Shown here in pieces: positions 1-7,808 of a stretch of 64,000 nucleotides of DNA; position 1 is the first letter of the stretch; each line of letters opens with the position of its first letter. The position numbers and the translations under genes were made by a program. The stretch is from Amycolatopsis eburnea (lineage in GTDB: Bacteria; Actinomycetota; Actinomycetes; Mycobacteriales; Pseudonocardiaceae): the NCBI RefSeq assembly GCF_003937945.1, contig NZ_RSEC01000059.1, forward strand, positions 355,422 through 419,421. Direction: 5' to 3'. The notes beneath the pieces are model-generated. The model made no database searches. It saw nothing but the letters and a program-made list of their open reading frames with translations, and was not told the DNA's origin.

Positions 1-684
1 GTAGCTGCCGTTGGGGCTGAGGTTGCCACAGGTTGCGGTGAGGGCGCCGGTCGTGCTCGCGCAGAGCTGGCCGTCCCGGTAGACGTCGTATCCGGCGACG
101 CCCTCGTCGTCGGTCGCCGCGGTCCACGAGACGGTGGCGCTCGTGGGTGTGACCCCGACGAGCGTCGGCGTGCCGGGCGGCGACGGCGGCACGACGTCGC
201 CTGCCGCCCCGTAGACGCCGAACTCCTGCAGCGAATAGCCCTTCGACGCGTCGGTGCGGCAGCGTTTCGTACCGTAGACCCGCACGTAGCGGCCGGTGCC
301 ATCGAGGGAGGTCAGGTCTTCGACGCCACCCTTTCCGGCGGTGGTGGCGTAGATCCGCGTCCACGTCGCGTGGTCGTTCGAGGTGTCGATCTCGTAGGCG
401 GTGGCACACGAGGCATCCCACTGCAGCCGGACGCGGCTCACGTGCACGGCCGCCCCGAGGTCGACGTAGATCCACTGCGGATCGACGCCGGCGGCGCTCG
501 CCCACCGCGTCGCCGAGTCACCATCGACGGCGGCCGGCGCCGGGCAGCACCCGCCCGCCGAGGACGCGGTGACCGGTTTTCCCTGCGACAGCAAGGGATC
601 CGCGGCCAGCGCGGGCCCGGTAGTGGCGAGCGTTCCGGCGACGAGCGCGGCGACGACCGCCGCCACCCGGATCCGTCTGGTCAT
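1..684 (-). CDS. Secreted discoidin (F5/8 type C) + fibronectin type III protein, N-terminal part
   Basis: The gene starts at ATG 684 and stays open to the window edge, so only the first 228 codons are visible. Residues 1 to about 28 form a signal peptide ending in GPALA before ADP. Residues about 30-165 read as a discoidin/CBM32-like carbohydrate-binding domain, with typical strings such as WIYVDLGA and RYVRVYGT. An FnIII domain follows from about residue 175 (PGTPTLVGVT, SATVSWTA, YDVYRDG). Such modules usually decorate secreted glycoside hydrolases or peptidases; the catalytic part, if any, lies outside the window. Extracellular location is inferred from the signal peptide. Confidence 0.8.
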   Translation of the reverse strand, partial: MTRRIRVAAVVAALVAGTLATTGPALAADPLLSQGKPVTASSAGGCCPAPAAVDGDSATRWASAAGVDPQWIYVDLGAAVHVSRVRLQWDASCATAYEIDTSNDHATWTRIYATTAGKGGVEDLTSLDGTGRYVRVYGTKRCRTDASKGYSLQEFGVYGAAGDVVPPSPPGTPTLVGVTPTSATVSWTAATDDEGVAGYDVYRDGQLCASTTGALTATCGNLSPNGSY

Positions 685-895
685 CCCGTCCTCCTGCGCA
701 GTCGTGGCCCCCGGTCCGCGCACGCGCACGCCCGTTCCCGTCGGCGAACGACCCGTCGGCACAGGCGGAGGCGGACACCTGACGACGAGGGCGGGGTTCT
801 CCGGGCCCGGGACCGACCTGGAGCCAGGGCGATCTCGGATCGACCCTACGAGCGGGACGTCCGGCTGGTCAACCGGCGCCGCACCGGCGTCCCGC

Positions 896-1867
896 TCACC
901 GAAATCCGCGGACGTATCCGTCGCGCCGGATGCCGGCGACGAGTTTCTCCCAGTTCCGGTACGCGATGAGCTCGCGCTCGGCCGTGCCGATGGTTGCGGT
1001 GTCCAAAAAGGCCCGTGCGGATCCCGCACGTTCGCGGTTGAACGGGTAGTCGGAGGCGTACATGATCCGCTCCGCTCCCACTGTTTCCCGGCTCCACCGC
1101 AGGTATTTGTGGCTGGCGATGCCGCCCGGGGTGATGAAAATGTTGGTGCGGAAGTAATCCGCGATCGGGCGCCGAAGGGTGACGAGCGCGTCCACGGCGG
1201 CGACGCGGTCGAGGTAGAACAGCACGACTTCGCCCCAGTGCCCCAGGATGAGCTGCAAGCCGGGAAACCGGTTGAAGACACCCGCGATGATCATCCGCAG
1301 GACGGTCAGGCCGGCGTCGTAGTGCCAGCCGAACGTGCCGGTGGCCAGCATGCTGTCCACCGGCTCGCCGAACCGGCGGTAGTACGCGTCGGTGACGCTG
1401 GGCACCGGCGCGCGAGGATGCAGGTAGACCGGAGCACGCAGGTCCTCGGCGGCTTCGTAGATGTCCCAGAATTCGCCTGCGTCCAGGGCTCGGCCGCCGG
1501 AGTGCGCGTTCACCAGCGTTCCGGAGAATCCGAGTTCGGTGACCGCGCGCCGCAGTTCGTCGGCCGCGGCTGCCGGCGCCGGGGTGGCCAGCGTCGCGAA
1601 CCCCTGCAGGCGTTCGGGATGGCGGCGGACCGCTGCCGCGAGGCCGTCGTTGACGGCCACCTGCAGGGCGACCGCCTCGGCGGCGGGGAGGTTCTGCAGG
1701 CCGGGAGTCGTCAGGGACAGCACCGCCGTATCGATCCCGGCGTCATCCATGGCCGCGATCCGCCCGTCGCCGACGTCGAGTAGCGCGGGAATGTCCAGTG
1801 CCCGTTTCAGCATCGGCTCGGCCACCTCGGCGGTGAGGAAGTGCTCCTCCAGTCCGTAGAGCCGCAT
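896..1867 (-). CDS. Amidohydrolase-family (de)carboxylase, gamma-resorcylate decarboxylase-like
   Basis: A 323-residue TIM-barrel metal-dependent hydrolase (Amidohydro_2). The protein opens with GLEEHF, matching the ExH metal motif at the start of gamma-resorcylate decarboxylases. It later shows YLHPRAPV (metal His), LGHWGE (active-site His) and YASDYPF (catalytic Asp). I chose ATG 1867 because it gives the family's usual start and lies 7 bases after the stop of the FMN reductase gene; an in-frame ATG at 1900 would overlap that gene. Family knowledge suggests non-oxidative decarboxylation or hydrolysis of an aromatic acid; the substrate is unknown. It is the second gene of a MarR-controlled operon. 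Confidence 0.75.
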   Translation of the reverse strand: MRLYGLEEHFLTAEVAEPMLKRALDIPALLDVGDGRIAAMDDAGIDTAVLSLTTPGLQNLPAAEAVALQVAVNDGLAAAVRRHPERLQGFATLATPAPAAAADELRRAVTELGFSGTLVNAHSGGRALDAGEFWDIYEAAEDLRAPVYLHPRAPVPSVTDAYYRRFGEPVDSMLATGTFGWHYDAGLTVLRMIIAGVFNRFPGLQLILGHWGEVVLFYLDRVAAVDALVTLRRPIADYFRTNIFITPGGIASHKYLRWSRETVGAERIMYASDYPFNRERAGSARAFLDTATIGTAERELIAYRNWEKLVAGIRRDGYVRGFR

Positions 1868-1874
1868 CGCGGCG

Positions 1875-2438
1875 TCAGCTCCGGACGGTCTTGAGGGCAC
1901 CGGCCCAGGATTCGAGCTGGTCGAACAGGATCGTGGCCGCCTGGTCGTGCGCGGCCGCGGGGGCGAAGGTGGTGAAGTTCCGGAAGTCGGTGACCAAGGA
2001 GAAGGACAGCTGCTGGCGGACGTGGGCGATCTGCAGTTCGCTGCAGATCGCGCGGAGGTGCTCGATGGCCCGGGCGCCGCCGAGTGAACCGTAGGAGACG
2101 AAGGCGGCGGCCTTGTTGTTCCACTCGCCGTAGAGGTAGTCGATGGCGTTCTTCAGCACCGCGGAGGTGGAGTGGTTGTACTCGGGGGTGACGAAGACGA
2201 AGCCGTCGAACTCGGCGATGGTGGCGGCCCAGGCCTTGGTGTGCTCGCCGGTGTACTTGCCGGCACTGGCGGGAACCGGCTCGTCGAGATGGGGCAGGGG
2301 GTGGTCGAGCAGGTCGATCAGTTCGTAGTCGGCGCCGGTGCGTTCCTTGGCCCTGGTCAGGACCCAGTCGGCCACGGCTTCGCCGTTGCGGCCGGGTCGG
2401 GTGCTGCCGAGGATGATCGCGAGCTTCAGGTCGCTCAT
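1875..2438 (-). CDS. NADPH-dependent FMN reductase family protein
   Basis: A 187-residue flavodoxin-fold reductase. GSTRPGRNG near residue 10 is the FMN-phosphate loop, and PEYNHSTSAVLKNAIDYL around residue 85 is the family signature. These enzymes reduce FMN, quinones, azo compounds or chromate with NAD(P)H. Start ATG 2438 is set by a strong upstream GGAGG; an ATG 36 bases further up would run into the operator. It is the first gene of an operon with the decarboxylase-like gene and is divergent from a MarR gene, so a role in responding to an electrophilic or phenolic compound is likely (inference). Confidence 0.85.
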   Translation of the reverse strand: MSDLKLAIILGSTRPGRNGEAVADWVLTRAKERTGADYELIDLLDHPLPHLDEPVPASAGKYTGEHTKAWAATIAEFDGFVFVTPEYNHSTSAVLKNAIDYLYGEWNNKAAAFVSYGSLGGARAIEHLRAICSELQIAHVRQQLSFSLVTDFRNFTTFAPAAAHDQAATILFDQLESWAGALKTVRS

Positions 2439-2460
2439 GGTGTCGCCTCCGAACCTTGGG

Positions 2461-2508
2461 ACTTGAATCTTCAAGTCAAGGTACGCTCGTTGACTTGAAC
2501 TTTCAAGC
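2461..2508. promoter_or_regulatory. Twin MarR-type operator (ACTTGAA-NN-TTCAAG)
   Basis: Two palindromes lie between the divergent reductase and MarR genes. 2461-2476 is a perfect ACTTGAA-TC-TTCAAGT. 2493-2508 is ACTTGAA-CT-TTCAAGC, perfect over the inner 14 bases. Their centres are 32 bp apart, about three helical turns, so two dimers would sit on the same DNA face. The left site is 23 bases upstream of the reductase ATG. This arrangement is typical of MarR autoregulation with control of a divergent target operon. Confidence 0.7.
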
Positions 2509-2536
2509 GTGACGGCTCGACTATTACACTCGCCCC

Positions 2537-3061
2537 ATGCCTGCTCCGAAGGACCCCGACGTGGACGAGCCGCGCTGGCTCACCGACGATCAGCTGGCAG
2601 CGTGGCGCGGGTTCATGAAACTTCTGCAGCGACTGCCCGCGGCACTGGAAGCTCAGCTTCAGCAGGACTCGAAGCTCAGCCTGCTCGAGTACCACGTCCT
2701 GGCGCACCTGTCGGACCAACCCGGACGCCGCATGCGACTGAGCGAGCTCGCCACCTTGGCCACCACGGAGCTGTCCCGCCTCTCTCACCTGATCGGCCGG
2801 CTGGAAAGCCGCGGCTTCGTCCACCGCGAGCCGGACCCCGGAAACGGGCGTTACACGCTGGCTGTGCTGACCGAGGCGGGCTACGCCCACCTCGTCGGCG
2901 CGGCACCCGCACACGTGGAGCGGGTACTCACCCTGTTCGTCGACGTGCTCACCCCGCGCGAGCTGCAGACCCTGCACCGGATCTCCGGGAAAGTGCTCGA
3001 CCGCATCGACAGCGGGCCGACGACGGCGTCAAACGGCCCGGCCGAGCCGTGCGCAACCTGA
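2537..3061 (+). CDS. MarR family transcriptional regulator
   Basis: A 174-residue winged-helix regulator. The segment RRMRLSELATLATTELSRLS is the recognition helix region. SRLSHLIGRLESRGFVHREPDPGNGRY gives the wing with the characteristic D-x-R/G-N-G-R turn. It is divergent from the FMN reductase operon, and two matched palindromes lie between them. Its stop is 7 bases before the next gene, an oxidoreductase, so the two are probably cotranscribed. The ligand is unknown; phenolics or electrophiles are common for this family. Confidence 0.85.
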   Translation: MPAPKDPDVDEPRWLTDDQLAAWRGFMKLLQRLPAALEAQLQQDSKLSLLEYHVLAHLSDQPGRRMRLSELATLATTELSRLSHLIGRLESRGFVHREPDPGNGRYTLAVLTEAGYAHLVGAAPAHVERVLTLFVDVLTPRELQTLHRISGKVLDRIDSGPTTASNGPAEPCAT

Positions 3062-3067
3062 TCACGT

Positions 3068-3964
3068 ATGACACCATCCGTGAATCCCACCGTCGCCGTG
3101 GTCGGGCCGGGGGCGATCGGCACCACCGTCGCGGCGGCGTTGCACGAGGCCGGCCGCACTCCGATGCTCTGCGGCCGTACGGATCGTGAGCGTCTGGAGC
3201 TTCGGGATGCCGAAGGTCTCGTCGTTGTGCCAGGTCCGGTGCGGACCGATCCGGCACAGTCCGGAGAGGCGGTCGACCTTGTCTTCCTCGCTGTCAAGAC
3301 AACCCAAGTCGACGCGGCGGCGCCGTGGTTGGCGGCGTTGTGCCGTCGCGGCACCGTGATTTGCGTTCTGCAGAACGGCGTCGAGCAGGAGTCGGCCGTC
3401 GCGCCGTATGTCCCCGGCTGTCCGGTACTGCCCGCTGTCGTGTGGTTCCCGGCCGAGGTCCAGCCCGGGGGTTCGGTGTGGCTGCGTGGCGAAGCCCGCC
3501 TGACCGTGCCCGACGTACCGGCGGGCCGCGTGGTGCTCGAGGCGCTGCGCGGCACTCGGTGCTCGGTCGACCTGGCCGCGGATTTCACGTCCGTGGCCTG
3601 GCGCAAGCTCTTGCAGAACGCTGTCGCCGGGCTGATGGTCCTCAGCGGCCGCCGGTCCGGCATGTTCGGCCGTGCGGACATCGCCCGGTTGGCCTTGGAC
3701 TACCTACGCGAGTGTCTCGAGGTCGCCCGAGCCGAAGGCGCGGTCCTGGGTGACGAGGTGCCGCAAGAGATCCTCGACAGTTTCCAGGCGTACCCGGCCG
3801 ACATGGGGACCTCGATCCTCGCCGACCGTGAAGCCGGCCGGTCGCTCGAATGGAACACCCGCAACGGTGTCGTACTGCGACGTGCCCGGGTTCACGGCAT
3901 TCCGACCCCGATCAGCGATGTGGTGGTGCCGCTGCTGGCGGCCGCGAGCGACGGACCCGGCTGA
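3068..3964 (+). CDS. Ketopantoate reductase (ApbA/PanE) family oxidoreductase
   Basis: A 298-residue protein with an N-terminal Rossmann fold (VAVVGPGAIGTTVA, NADP-binding GxGAxG). Its C-terminal helical domain carries AWRKLLQNAVAGL, with the family catalytic Lys, and a conserved Glu region (SLEWNTRNGVV). The family reduces 2-dehydropantoate to pantoate, but many actinomycete paralogues sitting beside regulators are not the housekeeping PanE. It follows the MarR gene by 6 bases, so a specialised 2-oxoacid reductase role is possible. No other pantothenate genes are nearby, so I do not assign panE. Confidence 0.8.
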   Translation: MTPSVNPTVAVVGPGAIGTTVAAALHEAGRTPMLCGRTDRERLELRDAEGLVVVPGPVRTDPAQSGEAVDLVFLAVKTTQVDAAAPWLAALCRRGTVICVLQNGVEQESAVAPYVPGCPVLPAVVWFPAEVQPGGSVWLRGEARLTVPDVPAGRVVLEALRGTRCSVDLAADFTSVAWRKLLQNAVAGLMVLSGRRSGMFGRADIARLALDYLRECLEVARAEGAVLGDEVPQEILDSFQAYPADMGTSILADREAGRSLEWNTRNGVVLRRARVHGIPTPISDVVVPLLAAASDGPG

Positions 3965-3992
3965 GTGCCGGCACCGGGCTGGTCGCCGCCGG

Positions 3993-4892
3993 CTACTCCT
4001 GCGGGTGCAGGACCACGCGTCCGAATGGCCGGCGCTCGGCGAGGGTGGTGTACGCGGCTTTCACCTCGGCCAAGGGGTATGTCGCGGCAATGGGAATGTC
4101 GAGGTCACCCGCGACGGCGAGGTCGGCCAGCGTGCGGAGGGCCGGGAGGCCGCCGGCGTCCATGGTGCCTTTCGTTGCGACGCCGTGCTCTTTGGCGGTC
4201 TGGTAGTCGACCGCTGTGTTGATGCGGTCCGGGCGCACGCCCAGATCGAGGGCGAGCCGGACGTAGCCCGACCCGACCGTGTCGATGAAGGCGTCGATCT
4301 TGCGGCCGTCGGCGGCGGTGCGGACGTCTTCGGCGATGTCGCCGTCGAAGGGAACCGGGATGATGCCGTGCGCCCGCAGGTGCTCGGCCTTCGCCGGGTT
4401 GCCGATACCGAGCACGGTCGCGCCGGTCCGTCGCGCGAGCTGTGCGGCGGTGAAACCGACACCCCCGGTGGCGCCGGACACCACGACGACCTCCCCGGCG
4501 GCGGGCTCGACGGAGTCGAACCCGGCCAGCCCGGCCATGGGGGTGACGAAGAGGGAGCCGGCGACGTCCCAGGTCAGGCCGACCGGCTTGGCGATCAGCT
4601 GTGCCACCGGCACGGCAACGTACTCCGCGTGGGCCGACCATTCCTGTGACCAGCCGAGTACTTCGTCTCCGGCCTGGACGCCCGGTGTGCCGTCACCGAC
4701 GCTGACCACCACGCCTGCCAGGTCTCGGATGGGTGTGTAGGGCGCTCCGTGCAGCGCGGACAGCGCGCCTGGGTTGATGCATGACGCGTGAATCCGCACG
4801 ACCGCTTGTCCTGGAGAAGCTACTGGCCGGGGCAGGTTGTCGATCCACAGTTGGTCGATTCCGCCGAAGCGGTCATACCGTACTTGCCGCAT
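3993..4892 (-). CDS. Zinc-independent MDR quinone oxidoreductase-like protein
   Basis: A 299-residue medium-chain dehydrogenase/reductase. The N-terminal GroES-like domain has ASCINPGALSALHG, and the NADP-binding GATGGVGFTAAQLA begins near residue 139. The catalytic zinc Cys/His ligands of alcohol dehydrogenases are absent, so it belongs with quinone oxidoreductase (QOR)-type enzymes. It starts at ATG 4892, 36 bases from a palindromic operator. It is tail-to-tail with the ketopantoate-reductase-like gene. Likely cytosolic NADPH-dependent reduction of quinones or enones; the substrate is not predictable. Confidence 0.8.
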   Translation of the reverse strand: MRQVRYDRFGGIDQLWIDNLPRPVASPGQAVVRIHASCINPGALSALHGAPYTPIRDLAGVVVSVGDGTPGVQAGDEVLGWSQEWSAHAEYVAVPVAQLIAKPVGLTWDVAGSLFVTPMAGLAGFDSVEPAAGEVVVVSGATGGVGFTAAQLARRTGATVLGIGNPAKAEHLRAHGIIPVPFDGDIAEDVRTAADGRKIDAFIDTVGSGYVRLALDLGVRPDRINTAVDYQTAKEHGVATKGTMDAGGLPALRTLADLAVAGDLDIPIAATYPLAEVKAAYTTLAERRPFGRVVLHPQE

Positions 4893-4927
4893 GAATGATT
4901 CTGCCTTCCCGTCGCTTCCATCCGATT

Positions 4928-4944
4928 ATGGAACGCTATTCCAT
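4928..4944. promoter_or_regulatory. Candidate operator ATGGAA-N5-TTCCAT upstream of the MDR gene
   Basis: A perfect inverted repeat with 6-base arms and a CGCTA spacer, 36 bases upstream of the oxidoreductase start at 4892. The form is like TetR-family operators. It does not match the operators seen at either MarR gene nearby, so the regulator is probably encoded outside this window. Confidence 0.5.
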
Positions 4945-4998
4945 TTGTGTCAAAAAGAGGTGGCCTCTGGTGACCGGACGCGTTCCTCCCAGCAGTTC

Positions 4999-6045
4999 CT
5001 ACTGGAGCACCGGTTCGAACAGGGCCGGTGGCACCGGGGGCTTCGCCAGGAGGGCGGCGAGCCGTGGGATCTGGTCGGCCACGGTCTTGCTGTGCTGCCT
5101 GAACCTCTCGATCGAGGTGAACTCCTGGATCACCAGCAACGGCCCGTCCGCCTCGCCGTGGGTGTGGTGCACCGTGTACCGCAGGCATCCTGGTTCGGCG
5201 CGGATCCGCGGAGCGAGTTCGGCGAGCAACGCGACGAGGTCCTCGCGTCGTCCGTCCTTGGGCTCCATTGTGGACACCGTCACGACCGTGCCGGTCCGGG
5301 CTGGCCGGCCTGCCTGCAGGTGTGCGAGTGCCTGGTCCGCTTCGGCTCGGTTGCCCAGCCGGAACTCCTGGCTGCGCGCCTCGGAGGCCGAGGCGGCGAC
5401 GGCGATCGCGCCGACCTGGTCGGCGCTCACCCAGTCCGGTTCCGCGGTGCCGGTGACGCGGGTGCTGACCGGGCCGAGGACGAGGGCGTGGATCCGCCGG
5501 GGACCGGTGAGTTCGGCTTCGGCGACTCGTCGCATCATCAGCAGGGCGGCCTGCTCCATGCTGACCAGGCCACTTCCGGGAACCGGCGTGAGCGCGGAAG
5601 CCCCGACGATCAGCGTGTAGGTGCCGCGGGTGCTCAGCTTGGGCAGGAAGGCCCGCAGGACGGCCATGTGCGCGGAGGCGAGCCCGACGAAGGCGCTCTG
5701 CCAGTCGTTCTCGTCGATCTCCCAGAGCGGTTTGCCGGCCCACCAGCCACCGATCGGAGCCACCACGTCGTCGACTCCGCCCAGTCTGCGCTCCATCTCG
5801 TCGGCGAGTCGCGCAGCTCCGGGGAACGTCGTGTAGTCGTGCGCCACCAGGTGTAGCCGGTCGTCGGCCGCGTCGCCGAGTACGTGCCGGAACTCGTCGG
5901 CACGTTCCTGGCTGCGGGTCGGTACCACGACGTCCGCGCCGGCGGCGAGGTGAGCGCGGACCACGCCCTCGCCCACGGCCCCCGTGCCGCCCGGCACGAC
6001 GACCCGGCGGCCGGACAAATCGGGATGGGTGGTGCTGGTGCTCAT
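4999..6045 (-). CDS. SDR-like domain fused to a C-terminal antibiotic biosynthesis monooxygenase (ABM) domain
   Basis: 348 residues from ATG 6045, which has GGGAG just upstream. Residues 1 to about 240 form a Rossmann SDR domain (GGTGAVG at 19-25). Residues about 250-348 form an ABM-type ferredoxin-like domain (GTVVTVSTMEPKDG, EPGCLRYTVHH, VIQEFTS). The SDR part lacks the YxxxK pair: the corresponding stretch reads SGLVSMEQAALL. It may therefore bind cofactor without normal dehydrogenase chemistry, or use other residues. It is divergent from a MarR gene, with three operator copies between them. A redox or quinone-stress role is an inference. Confidence 0.75.
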   Translation of the reverse strand: MSTSTTHPDLSGRRVVVPGGTGAVGEGVVRAHLAAGADVVVPTRSQERADEFRHVLGDAADDRLHLVAHDYTTFPGAARLADEMERRLGGVDDVVAPIGGWWAGKPLWEIDENDWQSAFVGLASAHMAVLRAFLPKLSTRGTYTLIVGASALTPVPGSGLVSMEQAALLMMRRVAEAELTGPRRIHALVLGPVSTRVTGTAEPDWVSADQVGAIAVAASASEARSQEFRLGNRAEADQALAHLQAGRPARTGTVVTVSTMEPKDGRREDLVALLAELAPRIRAEPGCLRYTVHHTHGEADGPLLVIQEFTSIERFRQHSKTVADQIPRLAALLAKPPVPPALFEPVLQ

Positions 6046-6064
6046 GGATTCACTCCCTGGAGAT

Positions 6065-6121
6065 GTTGGGGTAACCAACGTTGGTTGTACCAACATAACA
6101 CGGCATGTTGGGCTCGCCAAC
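6065..6121. promoter_or_regulatory. Three MarR-type operators, GTTGG-N5-CCAAC
   Basis: Three perfect GTTGG-N5-CCAAC sites occupy the divergent promoter: 6065-6079, 6080-6094 and 6107-6121. The first two abut and the third is 12 bases further on. They lie between the SDR-ABM start (6045) and the MarR start (6137), so the encoded MarR is the obvious ligand. Confidence 0.75.
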
Positions 6122-6136
6122 GGTTAAGGTGGGCGC

Positions 6137-6595
6137 ATGGCGGTTACGAACCACGCGTTGCAGCCTCCGGCCCGGCTGCACGGGCTTGTCAGCTGGCAGG
6201 CGAACAAAGTGGCCACGCTGGGAGCTCGGCTGACCGCGGAACGCATGCCGTTGGGCGCCCGTGCCGATTTCGCCGTGCTGGCCGCACTGGAGGAGTACGG
6301 GGCGCTCAGCCAGGCGGAGATCGGCCGCCGTCTCGGCCTGGACCGAAACGATGTCAGCGGCATACTCGCCCGGTTGGCAGGCAGCCGCCGGGTGGACCGG
6401 CACGCCGACCCCGACAACCGGCGTCGCAACCTCGTCACCCTCACCGCCGCGGGAACGCGATACCTCGAAGAACTCCAACAGCACGCCGACGCCGTCCAGG
6501 CCGAACTCCTGGCCGGTCTCAGCAGGACCGAGCAGCGGCAGCTCCAGGCTCTGCTGGGAAAGCTGCTCGACAGCCACTCGGCACAACCGGCGTAG
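6137..6595 (+). CDS. MarR family transcriptional regulator
   Basis: 152 residues. The winged helix is visible as LSQAEIGRRLGLDRNDVSGILARL followed by the wing HADPDNRRRNLVTLT. It is divergent from the SDR-ABM fusion gene across a 91-bp region packed with three identical palindromes, which predicts autorepression and control of that gene. The ATG lies 16 bases after the third palindrome, so repressor binding would block transcription initiation for both genes. Confidence 0.85.
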   Translation: MAVTNHALQPPARLHGLVSWQANKVATLGARLTAERMPLGARADFAVLAALEEYGALSQAEIGRRLGLDRNDVSGILARLAGSRRVDRHADPDNRRRNLVTLTAAGTRYLEELQQHADAVQAELLAGLSRTEQRQLQALLGKLLDSHSAQPA

Positions 6596-6748
6596 GCGGT
6601 TCCGGCTGCCGCCGCGGCGAGCGGCTACCGGGCCCGCCGGGAGAAGCGGGCGGCGCGCCCGGGGGTCACCCCGGACGTGCTGGGGCCGGTCGCCCACGAC
6701 GAGCCGCCGTCGCTGGTGGCGTCGGCGGCCGTTCGCGTGAGCGCCTCT

Positions 6749-7750
6749 TCAGTGCGACCTTCCGTCCGGTTGCACCCCGACTTCGTCACGCTCGGGCAGT
6801 TGCTCGTTTTCCCCGTGCCGGCCGCGCCGGCGGCGCAGGACGACGATCGTTCCGGCGACGAGGGCGGCGAGCAGCACCACCGTCCACGGGATCGCCCACG
6901 AGTGCGCCGTGGTGTCCGCGGCGGCCAGCGGAGCCGTCGAGCCGGCGGCGTCGGTGAGCAGCGGGAGGAGGGTGACGGTCGCGGCCAGGTACACCGCGGG
7001 GGTGACACCGTGGACCGGTACGGAGACCTGCCACGTTTCGCCGGGGAGCAGCTGCGGGGAGTCGGCGACGGCGTCGGCCTGAACCCGCCACGTCCCGAAC
7101 GGGCCGGAGAGGGAAGCCGACTGGCGCGCGGCGAGGATCGCGTTGCCGGTGTTGCGGATCGTGTAGGTCAGGGTGGCGTTGCCCGAACCGAGCGGGTTCG
7201 CGGTGCCGGAATAGTCCACGTCGAGGTTTTCGACCGACAGGCCCGGCCGCGGGTCGCCGCCGACCCGCACCCGGATCCGGGTGCCGACGCGCCGCTCGAC
7301 GCCGCCCTGGACGACCGAGGCGAGGATGCCGCCGAGGTGGTCGCCTGCCGTGGCGCCGGCCGGAACCGTGACGGTGAAGGGAACTTCGGTGGTCTGTCCG
7401 GGTTGGACGGTGACGTGGTCCTGGCCGGGGCGGACCCACGCGCCGACGCCGGTCGAGGGCTTGTCCTTGGCCAGCAGGTCCAGCCGGCCGGATCCGGTGG
7501 TGAAGGCGTCCGCGGCGTACACGGCCAGGTCGAGCGGGGCCGCGCCGTGGTTGGCGATCACCAGGCCGTCGTCGATCCGCTGTCCGGGCTCGGCGGTGTA
7601 GCTGTAGTTGTCGCGGTCGGCGCCGAAGTCGTTGGCCGCGGTCGCCACCGTCCAGGGCGCCTCGGCTTGCGCGGCTGCGGGACCGGCGGTGACCGCGGCG
7701 AAGGCGGCCGCGGCGAGCAGGCTCACGACGGCGCGGGCGAGGGGGTGCAT
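6749..7750 (-). CDS. DUF916-like cell-surface protein with signal peptide and C-terminal membrane anchor
   Basis: 333 residues. A signal peptide ends near residue 28 (GPAAAQA). The immunoglobulin-like body contains ANDFGADRDNYSYTAEPGQ and QTTEVPFTVTVPAGATAGDHLGG, the pattern of DUF916/WxL-interacting proteins. Residues about 288-308 (PWTVVLLAALVAGTIVVL) form a transmembrane helix followed by an Arg-rich cytoplasmic tail. In Firmicutes such proteins bind WxL-domain partners and peptidoglycan; no WxL protein is visible here. It is last in a three-gene same-strand group with a secreted phosphatase and HupE. Confidence 0.65.
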   Translation of the reverse strand: MHPLARAVVSLLAAAAFAAVTAGPAAAQAEAPWTVATAANDFGADRDNYSYTAEPGQRIDDGLVIANHGAAPLDLAVYAADAFTTGSGRLDLLAKDKPSTGVGAWVRPGQDHVTVQPGQTTEVPFTVTVPAGATAGDHLGGILASVVQGGVERRVGTRIRVRVGGDPRPGLSVENLDVDYSGTANPLGSGNATLTYTIRNTGNAILAARQSASLSGPFGTWRVQADAVADSPQLLPGETWQVSVPVHGVTPAVYLAATVTLLPLLTDAAGSTAPLAAADTTAHSWAIPWTVVLLAALVAGTIVVLRRRRGRHGENEQLPERDEVGVQPDGRSH

Positions 7751-7808
7751 GGGGCGTCCAAGTCGGGAAAGGTCCGCGGGGCGAGCGAACTCGCCCCGCG
7801 GAGGGCGA

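Noticed and set aside
3068..3964. Naming the ketopantoate reductase homologue panE
   Set aside because: It sits in a MarR-linked operon without pantothenate genes, and paralogues are frequent in actinomycetes.
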